Below are positions 19,538 to 30,480 of a stretch of DNA of 64,000 nt, piece by piece. The notes under the pieces were generated by a model that was given only the letters and a program-made list of their open reading frames with translations, searched no databases and was not told the DNA's origin. Origin of the DNA: Zonotrichia leucophrys gambelii (lineage: Eukaryota; Chordata; Aves; Passeriformes; Passerellidae); the NCBI RefSeq assembly GCF_028769735.1, contig NW_026992306.1:62001-126000 (forward strand), read 5' to 3'. The position numbers were made by a program, and so were the translations under genes. Within the stretch, counting starts at the first letter, position 1. Every line of letters starts with the position of its first letter.

Positions 19538-20253
19538 TTATTTAGACAAGGTCGTTCCCTTTTTTGCCTTCCTTTTCTTATCTATCTTCAATCTTGCTGC
19601 TGCTACTTTTACTGGTCCTGCCACTTGCAAACTCAATTTCTGCAACTTTTCAATGCAGCAGTCTAGTGCCCTTTCAGGATTTCCCTTGAAGGGCCCTACA
19701 ATTGAGTGCTGTGTTAAAGGTACTACTTTCCTACACCTTACAGAAACTATGCGTGATTTACTTTGAACCTTAATTCTATTCACGACACATTGTACTTCCC
19801 ATCGATAATAAGCAAGAATTTTTTGTTCAGGAGACTCATAAAGACTTAGAGCTATATACGCATTTTGCCCATTTGTCTCCTTAATTCATCTTGCCAACTT
19901 TTACCCCACCGGTGCTCGTGTTCACAAGTGTGACACCACAAATCCCACAATAATGATTGTTCTAACCAAAAAGTTCTATCACAACCCCCACAACGTAGGG
20001 CTGTCCAGGCAGCACAATGTGGATCGTGACAGTCAAGGCAATGTTCCTTTGCTGGATTTGTTAAACGAAAAGTTGATAATGAGTCAATAAAACCAATCAG
20101 CTCCTGGGTTGTCTGACAGTAGTGTGTCAGTGCTCTGTCCACCGCTTTCGAGTATCCCTTCAGCTGTAGCAGTAGCGGTTGTAGGACCAAAAGCAGTTTC
20201 TTTCCCAGTCGCTCCCTGTCCTCCTCCGTGAGGTGGTCCACCAAAGGCTGCAT
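19538..20253 (-). pseudogene. Accessory frame A, homologue of frame B with one frameshift
   Basis: From the ATG at 20253, inside the 3' end of pol, the frame runs to 19852. The homology to B continues in another frame to 19538, so one single-base indel near 19865 separates the halves. The total of 716 nt corresponds to about 238 codons, close to the 240 of B. Shared features in the same order: a LVLxxxLxxLxxYSK helix, the seven-cysteine cluster at 19924-20040 (C-X2-C-X4-C-X7-C-X2-C-X15-C-X2-C with AWTAL), ESPEQKILAYYRW, an SRI motif, a CIEKL element and a lysine-rich tail (KKRKAKKG). The frame overlaps pol by 170 nt. An upstream ATG at 20469 exists but would add residues with no counterpart in B. 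B starts 30 nt after A ends. Confidence 0.65.
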
Positions 20254-22830
20254 CAAAAGCAGGTTTAGTCCACTTAGCAGGCACCCACAGAGGCCCTGTA
20301 GGTGAGGAAACACAAAGATACCCCCGACCCCAATATAATACTTTTGCAGGTTTTTCCCATAATCCTGTACTGGGGTTCTTATACTTAACCCAGACCTCTG
20401 TTTCCTTAGTATTTTCCTGACCTGACCTTGGATGATGTTTAATTGCAGGAGGGGTATCATCTTCCCCAAAAATACATAAATGATTAATTACATACAACAC
20501 CTTAGCCAAACATGCTTGTGGATCTCTCAAATCTTGATGTTTTTCAATATATTGCTTAAGGGTACCGTTTGCTCTTTCCACTATTGCCTGTCCAGTAGGG
20601 GAGTGTGGAATACCTGTCACATGCTTAACTGACCACTGATTCAAAAATTTCTGAACCCTAGCACTCACATAAGCTGGAGCATTATCCGTTTTGATACTCT
20701 TTGGAACTCCCATGAGAGCGAAGCCACTTAACAGGTGTCTGATAACATGTATAGCTTTCTCTCCTGCCTGAGCCGTAGCCCATATGTAATGACTATACGT
20801 GTCTATAGTGACGTGCACACACTTGACTTTACCAAATCTAGCTATATGTGTAACATCCATTTGCCATTTCTCATTTATTTCTAAACCCCGAGGATTAACT
20901 CCAATGCCTAAACCTATTCCACCATTATGATAACTACATGTTGGACATGCTCTAACAATAGCCTTAGCTTCTGACAAACTCAATTCAAAGTGCTTTGCTA
21001 ATCCTTTTGCATTTTGATGATATCTACTATGTGCTTCTCTGGCCAATGTATGCTTATCAATAGGACAAGAGTTATCAATGGGTAGGGTAACCAATTTATC
21101 TGCACGTTCATTTCCTTCTCCTAAACCTTCAGACCATTTATGGCTCCTAATATGAATCACCGAATACGCTGCATTTCTCTCCCGTAGAGCTTTCCTTAAT
21201 TGTACCAACAACTCATACAATCGTTTATTATTCACTTCCTTAATTGCTGCTTCCTCTATTCGTCTGACTACTCCTGCAACGTACATAGAGTCTGTAACCA
21301 CATTTAAAGGTCCCTGTAAGTTGGATACTGCCCATACTACTGCTAACAATTCCAAAGTTTGTAAACTATCCGCAGGGTCTGCTGTGATGATTTGATGTTT
21401 CCATTGTCCTTTTTCTTGCCAAGTGACAGCAGCACGCCTTGATTTCTTTCCTGCATCTGTAAAGGCTGTAATAGCTCCTTCTATAGGGCGTTCTTCTCTC
21501 AAGGGAGAGTAATCCAGTTCCATTCTGTCATCCATTGCAAAACTTTAGGCACTAATTTGCTGGTATCTACTTTAGCAGACAATGTCAATAATGCTTCCTG
21601 TAAATCCTTCGAATTAATCAGGTACCAGTCCAAGGTTTCTTTTTCCATAGGCAATCTAATGGTAGCAGGTTCTCTACCATTCACTTCAAGAATTCTAAGA
21701 TGCCCCTTTTTGATTAATGCAGCCAATTGTTCAATTTTTGAACATATTGTTTTCTTATGCTGTAATGGTGGAGACAACCATTCCAACACCCGTATCTCCC
21801 CCGTTTTCTTTTGTTGTTGAGAGAGAGCACCAAGCAGGTGGCAAGGGCTATTCCAGATAGTAAGGTCAATAGGGTGGTCGAGTTGTCGACGAGACACGTA
21901 CCCCTGTTGTACACAGTTACTGATTTGCTGCAAAGCAAGACGATGCTCCTTTGTCAGGTATACAGGAGTAGTAGGGTCAACACCCTTTAACAAAGGCCGT
22001 AGGGCTTCTAACAAATGATTTGGTATTCCCACAATGGGTTTCAGGCACTGTAAGTCTCCCAACAACTTCTGTGCATCATGTAGAGTCCTAATGTCCAATT
22101 GTAATTCCAATTTTTGAGGTATCACTATTTGATCCATCAAAGTCCATCCCAAATATTTCCAGGGCTTTGTAGTTTGAATTTTCTCTGAAGCAATAACAAG
22201 TGAATATGCAGCAAGAGTATTTTTAATAATGTCAATCTGCAAAGAGGAAAATGGTTGTTGCTGTGCAAACAAAATATCGTCCATGTAATGATATATTATA
22301 GTTGCTGGCCATCTGCGACGTAGTGGCTGTAATGCTGCATCAACATAAAGCTGACATAAGGTCGGAGAATTACGCATGCCTTGCGGAAGAGATGTCCATT
22401 CAAATCTTTTATCTGGTTCTCCATGATTTATTGCTGGTAAAGGCAAATCTCTTCGCATCATTAGGATGCAGGGCAATGGTGAAGAAACAATCCTTTAGGT
22501 CAATAATTAAGAGTGGCCAGTGTTCTGGAATCATAGCTGGATTTGGAAGACCAGGCTGTAAGGCCCCCATAGGTTCCATTTGGTCATTTACAGCCCGCAA
22601 ATCATGTATTAAACGATATTTCCCTGATTTCTTTTTGATCACAAAAATAGGTGTATTCCAAGGGCTCGTGGAAAGTTGTAAATGTCCCTTTGAATATTGT
22701 TCCTCTACCAATTCATGAGCATGCATAAGGCTTTCCCCTTTTAGTGGCCATTGCTTAACCATCACCGGTGTATCCGTCTTCCAGGTGAGTGGAATGGGGA
22801 AAGTCCAAGCAATGGCAATTACCCCAAAGG
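20084..22830 (-). pseudogene. pol: Betaretrovirus-like pol (RT, RNase H, integrase)
   Basis: Read leftwards: an RT start typical of betaretroviruses ([12 protein letters not shown] near 22770); RT fingers with [20 protein letters not shown] and [10 protein letters not shown] (22409-22765); a frame break near 22440; the active site YMDD at 22276-22287; WKYLGW and thumb/connection to about 21510; another frame break; then RNase H (FTDAGKK, LELLAV, VTDSMY, NERADKL, giving D-E-D-D) and integrase (HHCC zinc region, WQMDVTHI, KTDNAPAY, VERANG, with 35 residues between D and E). The integrase frame at 20084-21535 is 483 codons and uninterrupted. Two frameshifts inactivate the gene. The 3' end overlaps accessory frame A. 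Confidence 0.85.
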
Positions 22831-23540
22831 GTGCTGATTAGTTAACACCACTCCCAATTGTGTTAAAATGTCCCTTCCAATTAAACAGGAGACTGTAGGA
22901 GGCAGTTGCACAATTGAAAACACAGCAGATATTTGTTGATCCTCAATGCACACAGACAAAGAAGGTGACCTGCTTGCCAATGTAAATCTTCCTACTCCTG
23001 TGAGCATGTTTGCTGATGGGAATAGAGGCCAATGTTGTGGCCATGCTTCTGGAGAAATAATGCTGGTATCTGCTCCTGTATCCAATAATCCATAAAGGGT
23101 TATGCTTTGATGCCCATAAGTAATTTTAACTTTTTGCTTTGGTCTATTTTGTAAATCCACAGTTAAAAGCGTAACATCAGTAGAGCCAAAACCTTTTTCA
23201 TCCCGTGTTTGCCCAGTAAATGGTTGTATTCCCAATGTCATTTGTGATAGTGGTACCAATTGTGCAATGCGTTGTCCTTTTATTATTTTAATTGGAGGAT
23301 AAAGGGTGTAGGCCATGATTTGTATTTCCCCTGTAAAGTCTGCATCAATAACTCCAGGCAAAACAAATAATCCCAACATAGTTGTAGAAGAGCGTCCTAA
23401 TAATAATGCTCCACATGTTTGTCCATTTAATATAAGAGGACCCTTTACTCCAGTTGGTATTTTCTCAGGCCGATTCGTCATTAGTGTGACATCTACTGCT
23501 GCTGATAAGTCTAAACCGAAGCTCCCTGTTGTTGCAGGTT
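22819..23540 (-). CDS. pro: dUTPase-protease (pro frame)
   Basis: The frame carries dUTPase motifs in order: [10 protein letters not shown] (just upstream of the first ATG at 23481, reached only by frameshift from gag), [29 protein letters not shown] and KGFGSTD. A retropepsin follows with active site [11 protein letters not shown] and a later GRD motif near the C-terminus. A dUTPase fused before protease is a betaretrovirus trait. The frame relation to gag and pol fits two successive ribosomal frameshifts, though I see no textbook slippery heptamer at the gag/pro junction. The frame is open throughout, and this is the best preserved enzyme of the provirus. Confidence 0.8.
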
Positions 23541-25521
23541 GCAGACAGGAGGTGGCAGCAATGTTGCGGCAGCTGGTGTCTCCGATGTCACGGCGGCAAC
23601 TTGTGTCTGGGCGCGGCCCCCGTGAAGCGCGCTCTGCTGATGGTTTCCCGACCGGCGCCTACAAGCTGTGGTATTGTGAGAGCTGTATCGGCAGTGCTGA
23701 CACCAAATGCCAGTCGCTCGGCAAGTTCGGCGTGTGTGTCCCTCATTGCTGCACCGCACCGGTAACACTTGATAAATGGCTTTGAACCTCCTTGCGTGAA
23801 TGAGCCACTTCGGAGAGGAGCAAGAGCAGCTAACACCTGATTCTGATTAGACTCTGCCTGCTTTTGTAACCCCAATCCTAATTCCTTTAGAGGTTCTGCT
23901 ATGAATGCCTGCGAAGCCGTTGGCATTAACGCCATTTGCTCTAATGCTTCCTCAATGGTCCAATTTGCTCCCAAAGTAGTTAACACTCTTTGGGTTGCTG
24001 GATTACTATTTTGCAAGGCACACTGCTTTAATAGCGCCCCCTTAAGGTAGTCTGCAACACCGGCCATCTATAGCATAGCTACCCTATCGATAAAATTCAA
24101 ATGATTCTTCTCTACCTTGCTTAATACCCATATAAGCTGGTAACCCTCCTGGCTCTTTAACCATATCTATTGCTGTACGCACTAATCGCATAGCCTCTCT
24201 AAGCTTATCCGGTCCCGATATCATCTGTGCCTCTGTACGCAAATATGCCCCTAAGCCCATGAGCTCATCCATTGTTACCCCATGTAATGGGTCTCCCTGG
24301 GCTCGTTGTACAGCAACTGATTCGTTTACTAACGCTTGCCAATGTGCATTAAACAATAACTGCTGATGTTGAGTGAATATTAAACGCACTATTCCTCTTA
24401 AATCATTTGGGCATAAAATCTGAGTATTAAAGAGATAATCTAACATTTGCCTAACAGGTTCACTTTTTACTCCAAACTGACTAACCGTAGAACGTAGCTG
24501 GGTTAACAACTTCCAATCTAAGGGAGAATATGCTGCTACATTATGCATTAAGTTCCCCTGTGCATCATACTGTGGTGTGTATGTAACCGGACATGCAAGG
24601 CTAGAAGCTATTTCCACTGCCTCGCCATCCCCCATTTGCATTGCTTCTTTTGCCACAGCAGCCCAAGCTTCCCTCCTTTGATTAGCCATTTCCCCCCATA
24701 GATCACGGCGTGCCCCTGGGATGGGAGCTGGCTCTTTGGGGGTGCTATGCTGCCGGCATTTCGGTGCAGACACCGAGTTTTCACACAGGGAAGCAGTGAA
24801 GCAGAGGCTGGCTCGCGTGGGGAAGCGACCCCCCGCCAGAGCTGACGTGAAACCGGAGCCGGCTCGAGCGGAGCCGGCGCGCGCGGGGGAGAGGGGCCCC
24901 CCCCGCTGGAGCTGTAACCGGAGCCGGCCTGCTCGGGGGTAGCGGCGGAGGCAAAGCTGGCGGCGGAGGCGAAGCTGGCTTGCTCCCACCCCCACCATCC
25001 GACCCGCCTGAAGCCGGCGGCGGAGGCAAAGCTGGTTTGCTCTTACCTCCCCCATCCGACTCGCCTTCCCCCTCTGACAAGGGGGGTGCAGACGGTTCCA
25101 CTATGTCTATAGGCAAATCCTCCACACCACTATGCTGGGGACTCTTAGGCATAAGTATCCTAGTTACAGAAGGTGCTAAGGGATCATCCTCACGACCATA
25201 TCCTATATTCCTCTTATGAGCTTCTGTCGCCCTTTCTGCTGCCTTTCTCTCAGAGACCTGCTGAAGTAACGTATTATACACCACCCGCCATAACTTCCTG
25301 AATTTCTTCGCTGACTTATCATCGCCTAATACTGTATCCAACACTATTTCCCCAAACTTTCTCCACTCTGATAGCTCATGAACTGTGTGCGGGTTACTAA
25401 ATATACCTTTAGCATGGCCGTAAGCTAATAACCCCTGTAACTCCTTTTTTAAATCTATCCCTTTTATTCCTCGCCTTTCTAAATATGAGGAGAAGAGATC
25501 GTATGCCGCTTGCCTATCCAT
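23511..25521 (-). pseudogene. gag: Betaretrovirus-like gag, frame-broken
   Basis: Matrix starts at 25521 (MDRQAAYDLFSSYLERRG, no glycine at position 2) with helical matrix-like sequence, then a PSAPPL late-domain motif and a proline/glycine-rich region. A frame break in the GC-rich stretch near 24800-24960 leads to the capsid frame (ends 24084). A frame change at about 24088 and a TAG at 24068-24070 interrupt capsid before the 24067-23588 frame. Nucleocapsid has two CCHC knuckles: the first (CYRC...GHTRRTC) is split by a frameshift near 23750, and the second (CQHCRYSSHNTTAC) is intact in the 23511-23768 frame. Confidence 0.8.
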
Positions 25522-25742
25522 ACCTATTAATCAGCGCGCGCTGTTGCAGCTCTCCAGGCTCCGGCGGCAGGTAGAGGCTTGAGTCACCGTTGTGATCCTC
25601 AAGGGTGCTTTTAAAATCCGGCACCGTCCCGGCTGCAAGGACCCTCACCCAACTTCCTCGACCATTGTGAGTTCCCTTTTTTCTTTTTAATCCGAGGAAA
25701 AAGGAAAGAGGTTCAACGTTGCTGCATCGTTGCCCGCAGCAT

Positions 25743-25760
25743 TGCCCGCATTCTCCACCA
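25743..25760 (-). other. Primer-binding site, possibly tRNA-Ala-like
   Basis: Two nucleotides inside the 5' LTR the minus strand reads TGGTGGAGAATGCGGGCA. The first nine bases fit the 3' end of an animal tRNA-Ala (complement TGGTGGAGA) and the rest matches imperfectly. It does not fit Lys, Pro, Trp or Leu primers. Confidence 0.5.
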
Positions 25761-25762
25761 TT

Positions 25763-26143
25763 TGTCGACGGAAGGAGACCAGGACATCAACTGATCATCA
25801 CAGGCCCAATTTTATTGATCAGTACGGCGGGTTAAATACAGTTCATAATGAGCTTCATACATATTGCAAAAGTTGAGCTCAGGATTGGTTAGTTACATAT
25901 CAGCAGCTACACCTACTTCTGCATTCCTATGGTTCTACTTTTGATACTTTCTACATATTCTCAGGATATATTCAGGAATAATCTCTACTCCCTATCCTCA
26001 TGTTGCAGCAAGGTCACTGATTGCTAATTGCTGACATCTCCTTTCAGCTTGCTGACTGCTGACTTCCCTCTCTCAGCTTAACCAGAGGCATTATGTCAGT
26101 ATGGCCTTTCTCAGCTAACCAACTATTAATAAAACTCTCCACA
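25763..26143 (-). mobile_element. 5' LTR of the provirus
   Basis: It has the same length and termini as the 3' LTR (TGTGGAGAG ... CGACA). The flank at 26144 is minisatellite sequence, and the paralogous unoccupied site is readable at about 40616 on the other strand. Confidence 0.85.
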
Positions 26144-27660
26144 GCTGTGCCCTGTTCCCTTATTCCCATGGGGCTCTGCAGGGTCACAGTGGTGGTGTCA
26201 CATTGGATTCTTGCTTCCATGAGGCCCCGATGTTTCACACTGGCCTCTTGTTTCCATGGGACTCCAGAGTGTCACAATAGTCCCTTGCTTCCATGAGGCC
26301 TGGCAGTGTCACAGGGGTGTCCTTGGTGCTGTAGTGTCACAATGGACCCTTGGTTTCATGGAGACTCACAATGTCAGAAGGGTCTCCTTGGTTCCATGAG
26401 GTCCTGCAGAGCCCCTTGATTCAATGAGGCCTCCAAGTGTTACCATGGCCTTCAGGATTCGATAAGGCCCCTCAATGTCACAATGGACCTTTGATTTCAT
26501 GGGGTCCTGCACTGTTCCATGAATCCTTAGTTCCATGGGGCCCTGGGGTGTCACAATGGATTCCTTGGTTCCATGGTGCCACACAATGTGGCAATTGCCC
26601 TTTGGCCTGCTGGGACTGCAGAGTGTCACAATGGTTCCTTGTTTCCATGACACGTGGAGTGTCATAATGGTCTCCATGATCCCATAAGGCCTTGCAGTGT
26701 CACAACAGACCATTGGTTTCATGGAGCACCATAGTGTCACTATGGTCCCATTGGCTCCACAAGGCATTGAAGTGCCAAAAAGGCCCTTTGGTTCCACAAG
26801 GCCTCTAAGTCTAAAAATGGCCTCCAGGTTCTATGAGGCCCTGCTTTGTCACAATGGACCTTGGCTTCCACGATGTCCCAGAGTGTCACAATGGTATCCT
26901 TGGTCCCACAGTGTCAGAATGGACCCTTCATGCCATGAACACCCACAGTGTTCACGGCAGTGCCCTTGATTCCACCAGGCCCTGCCATGCTCTAATGGCC
27001 CCTTGGTTCCAGTGCAGTCCCAGTGGTCCAGTGGTCCCCTTGGTTCCAGTGTCAAGAGTCTCCATTGTTCCCTGAGGCCCCACAATGTCTCTGTGCTCCG
27101 CTTGGTTGCACAGGGCCCCACAGTGGAACAATGGACTCTTGGTTCCATGAGGTTCCTCAGTCCCAATGGTCTCCTTGGATCTGCAGTGTCACAGTGGCCC
27201 CTTGGCTCCATGTGGCCACGCTGTGTCACAATGGCTCATGGTTCCATGAGGCCACACAGTTTAACAAGGGAACCTTGGATCCATCAGGCCTTTCTGTGTC
27301 ACAAGGGACTTGTGGTTCCATGAGCTCTCACACAGCCAGCAGCAGTGTCCTTGGTTCTGCAGAGTCACCATGGACCCTTTGTTCCATGAGGTCTTGCAGT
27401 AGTACATGTTCACCTTGGTTTCATGAGGTTCTGCAGTGTCACAATGGACCCATTGGTTCCAAGAGATTTCTCAGGGTCACAATGGTCTCCTTGGATCCGC
27501 ACTATCACAATGGACCATTGGTTCAATGTGGCCCCAAGATGCCAAAATGGATTTTGGTTTCATGGTGTTCTGCTGTGGCAACATGGACCCTTTGTTCCAT
27601 GAGTTTGCACAGTGTCACAGCTGACTCCTTGGTTCTGTGAGGAACCACGGTCAGCAAACC
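26144..27660 (+). repeat. Minisatellite of about 37 bp, inverted copy
   Basis: A tandem array of diverged units around GTGTCACAATGGNCCNTTGGTTCCATGAGGCC. It is the reverse complement of the arrays at 39240-40616 and 51420-52790. Long open frames exist on both strands because many units keep length near a multiple of three; I do not regard them as genes. Confidence 0.85.
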
Positions 27661-28720
27661 TCTGAAATATCAGAATAAGGCTCTTTAACACTGATTTGCT
27701 ATTTCAGAGGGGATCATTTATTCAGGCCTGAGGTCTGGTGAGAGAAAATTGCAAAGCTTACATGTACATGTGATTCTACCAGCATGTTGCTTATACACAG
27801 TCCCTAAATGTGAATTACAATTTACTCATTTTTATGAAATCCACCCAAAGGTCCCAGATTCACTCCATGTTTTCTCTATCCCTGCACCTTGATGCCAGAT
27901 GTCTTCTACTTTTCTTCCAACCATCCTTGCTGGGAAAGCAGCCCCTGCATGCCTTGTTCCTATGCTGAAAGTTCACAGGCAGGGTAAAAATGGACTGAAC
28001 CATTTTGGTATCAGCCCCAGGCTTTGTGTGGGCAGGCAGAGGCAGGCAGGAGGCAGAGCTTCAGCAAAGGAAGGGCCAGCCAGGTGGGGCAGCCGGGGGA
28101 TGCCGACAGCCTGCAGGGACAGAGGCGCAGGGCAGGGACAGCGTAGCACAGCCTGGCTGCACAGGGCACAGCATGTGCAGCAGCTGCAAGACAGCCCTGC
28201 CAGAGCCAACCTGGGCAGCACTTTGGCCATGGCTGCTGGGCCTGGGCCTGAGGCAGCAGCAGGAGACAAGTGACCCTTGCAGGCCTGGGGCCTCATTGCC
28301 TCCTTGTCCCTGCTCAGCAGCCTGGCAGGGGCCGCCCCATGCTCCTGCCCTTGCCATTGCACATCCCCACATGCCAGTGCCCATCCCGGCAAGAGCCCTG
28401 AGCAAGGAGGGAGGGACAGCATCTGCCTGGCCAGGGGCTGGGGCTCAGGCCTTGGCCCTTTGCATTCCTCAAACACATCCAGCTTTGCTCAGCCCCAGAG
28501 ACACCTTGGCCTTGTTTGTCCCCAGCTGTCATCACTTCCTCCAAGGTTCTGCTCTAACTGGAACCTGGGGACACTTTCCCAGTTGTGTCCCTCAGTGGGA
28601 CCCATTAAAATTTCAAGAAAGTTCAGAGTTTCAATTTAACTTTGAGTTCTTGAGAAGTTTTTTTAAGATGTTCTCAGCAACTGAGTCTGGTGTAAACAAC
28701 ATCAAAGCCCTGTGAGAATC
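27661..28720 (-). repeat. Inverted copy of the GC-rich block at 38170-39240
   Basis: The block runs from the CTGAAATAGC/AATAAA-like edge beside the minisatellite to the GATGTAAACAACACCAAAGCC edge, in reverse orientation to unit 1. Open frames of 110-240 codons here are products of GC content and occur in all copies with different stops. No gene is supported. Confidence 0.75.
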
Positions 28721-29269
28721 ATTAAAGTTTTCCTAATCCAATTATGGAGGAAGATTTCAAAGAACTTGTAAGAAATACACATTCCTATTTTAAATAATCT
28801 ATTTGATTTTATTTCTCATTAGAGCAGAGGTGATTACAACATTCTGTGATTGATATTGACCCAGGGTCTCTCCTCAGCAGCTCTGGCCTGCTCACAGAAG
28901 CTGTGCTTTGAGCTCTGACCCAGTGTGGACAACCTTGCTCCACATTGCCCAGCCCCATCCTGTCTGTCCTCACTCCCCTGGGACCTGCTGTGCTTGGAGA
29001 GCTGGCTGCTCTCAGCCTAAGAGGGGTTTTCATGTTTTGGGGTTTTTTGAATCAATCTGAAACTCCAGAGTTTCCCCACTGCAAACAGACACCCTGCTCA
29101 GGTGTGTGCCAGCCCCAGGTGCCACCAAAGCCACTGCAGAGCTGCCCTGGGCCAGCTGTGAGGGTGGATCATCAGCCCAAGCTGCACTGGGCCCCTGCAA
29201 GGGGCTGTGGCCATGGGCACTGCACTGACCCCACTGCTGGGTTTGGCTGCCACGGCCACCGTGAGAAAT
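28721..29269. other. Unassigned intergenic sequence
   Basis: Starts AT-rich and becomes moderately GC-rich. It has a TTTGATTTTATTTCTCATT stretch but no conserved frame, splice pattern or repeat that I can name. Confidence 0.4.
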
Positions 29270-29690
29270 CGATCTGTCCTTGGAAACACTGGGCAGGACT
29301 GGGACATACTGGGGAACACTGGGAACGCTGTGGGAGACACTGGGACGTACTGGGAGTGACACTGGGGAGTCCTGGGATAACCTGGGAAGAAGAGGAATGC
29401 TGAGAGGGAATCTGGGTGGAGTGGAATGGATGCTGGAGGTCCACTGGGACATACTGGGACATAACAGGACATACGGGGAGTTATACTGGGACCAACTGGG
29501 GACACTGGGGACATTGCGGAGAAGACTGGGGACACTGGGGCATCCTGTGGATGACATTGGGCGGAACTGGGAACGACTGGGAATGAACTCAGGTGTATTG
29601 GGAGGGACTGGGCTGTTCTGGGGTTGTACTGGGGTAGTACTGGGGATGAACTGGTCTCTACTGGGTGGGACTTGGGAGGTTGAACGGGCA
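29270..29690 (+). repeat. ACTGGGA minisatellite
   Basis: About 420 bp composed of short diverged units around ACTGGGACATACTGGGG. GGG triplets recur every 7-12 bases on the plus strand, which favours G-quadruplex formation. The frames across it are not coding. Confidence 0.8.
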
Positions 29691-30480
29691 GTTTCCGCCT
29701 ACACCACCTCCCATTTTCCGAGGCTCCCGCCGATCACCGACCGCAGCCAATCAACACCAGGGAGCTGGGTCTGGGGGCGGTGCCTAGATGGGCGCCATAT
29801 TTTATTTTTGCATACAACTCCCGTCATGCCACGCGGCCGGATACAGCATCATTGGAGCCGAGACTATAACGCCCGTCATGGCCCGCGCTCCACAGAACCC
29901 CGGCATCGCGCCCCATCTGTCCCATAAGTTTCCCCCAGACCCTCTAGGATCCCTCAGTGCCCCCTCACCGCCCAGTCGGGACCCCCACAAGCGTCCCGCA
30001 CCCCCTGAGTGCTCCCATCCCCACAGATGCCCGGTACAGCCACTTCTGGGAATTCATCTCCTCTCATCCCCCGCAGCCCCAGAGCCTCTCAGAACAGAGT
30101 CCCGTCCCTAAAACTCCTGCCGTGACCCGAGCCCTAAAGAGCCCCGTAAGAGCTCCCTGAGCTCCCCTCAAGGGCTCCCGAACCGTTTAAGTTCCCCCGA
30201 GGATCTCAAGTCGCGGCTCGGATGCAAAAGTCTCCCCCAAGTGCCTTCCTGGACCCCCAAACGCTGCGTTTCAACTACTTCCGGAACAACAGTTCCCATC
30301 ATGCTCCGCGGCGCGTGTCAAGCGCTAGTCCAGTCGGGACTTCATCTCCCGTCATGCCCCGCGCCCCACCGAAAGCCATTGCAGCTGCGCCTAGAACTCC
30401 CGTGATGCTCCGCGGCCTTGTTACCCTGTGTGATACCCGCGCCTTCAACTCCCATCACCCCCCGCGCCCCAGAGAGCTCC
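29690..30480. promoter_or_regulatory. CpG-rich block with repeated ZNF143/THAP11-like motifs
   Basis: A CpG-rich block opens with CCAATCA and GGGGCGG boxes and GGGCGCCATATTTTA near 29750-29805. A motif of the form CAACTCCCRTCATGCYCCGCG recurs at about 29814, 29866, 30285, 30339, 30393 and 30443. It resembles the ZNF143/THAP11-associated promoter motif (ACTACAAYTCCCAGMATGC). No first exon or conserved frame is evident on either side. Confidence 0.5.

Larger units (their letters stand above)
17116..26143 (-). mobile_element. Near-complete betaretrovirus-like provirus with accessory frames
   Basis: A provirus of 9,028 bp with two 381-bp LTRs. Read on the minus strand: 5' LTR, primer-binding site, gag, dUTPase-protease, pol, accessory frame A, accessory frame B, env, polypurine tract, 3' LTR. 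Only a handful of frameshifts and stops interrupt it. The LTRs differ at about 20 positions by eye (near 5%). The two flanks do not share a target-site duplication (AACCAT on the left, GCTGTG on the right), and they lie in different repeats. Confidence 0.85.

Noticed and set aside
20254..20469. Upstream ATG at 20469 as the start of accessory frame A
   Set aside because: The added residues have no counterpart in frame B and lie antiparallel to nothing but the pol frame; homology begins close to the ATG at 20253.
26366..27640. Long frames on both strands across the 37-bp minisatellite (for example 26366-26797 and 27023-27640)
   Set aside because: They follow the repeat units, occur on both strands, and their stops differ between the paralogous arrays, so they are not conserved proteins.
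26144..27660. CRISPR-like regular repeats
   Set aside because: Units are contiguous and diverged with no unique spacers, and the genome is eukaryotic.
28005..28715. 236-codon plus-strand frame and its counterparts at 38299-38886 and 50486-51073
   Set aside because: The frame has different starts, stops and indels in each paralogous copy, as expected of GC-rich non-coding DNA.
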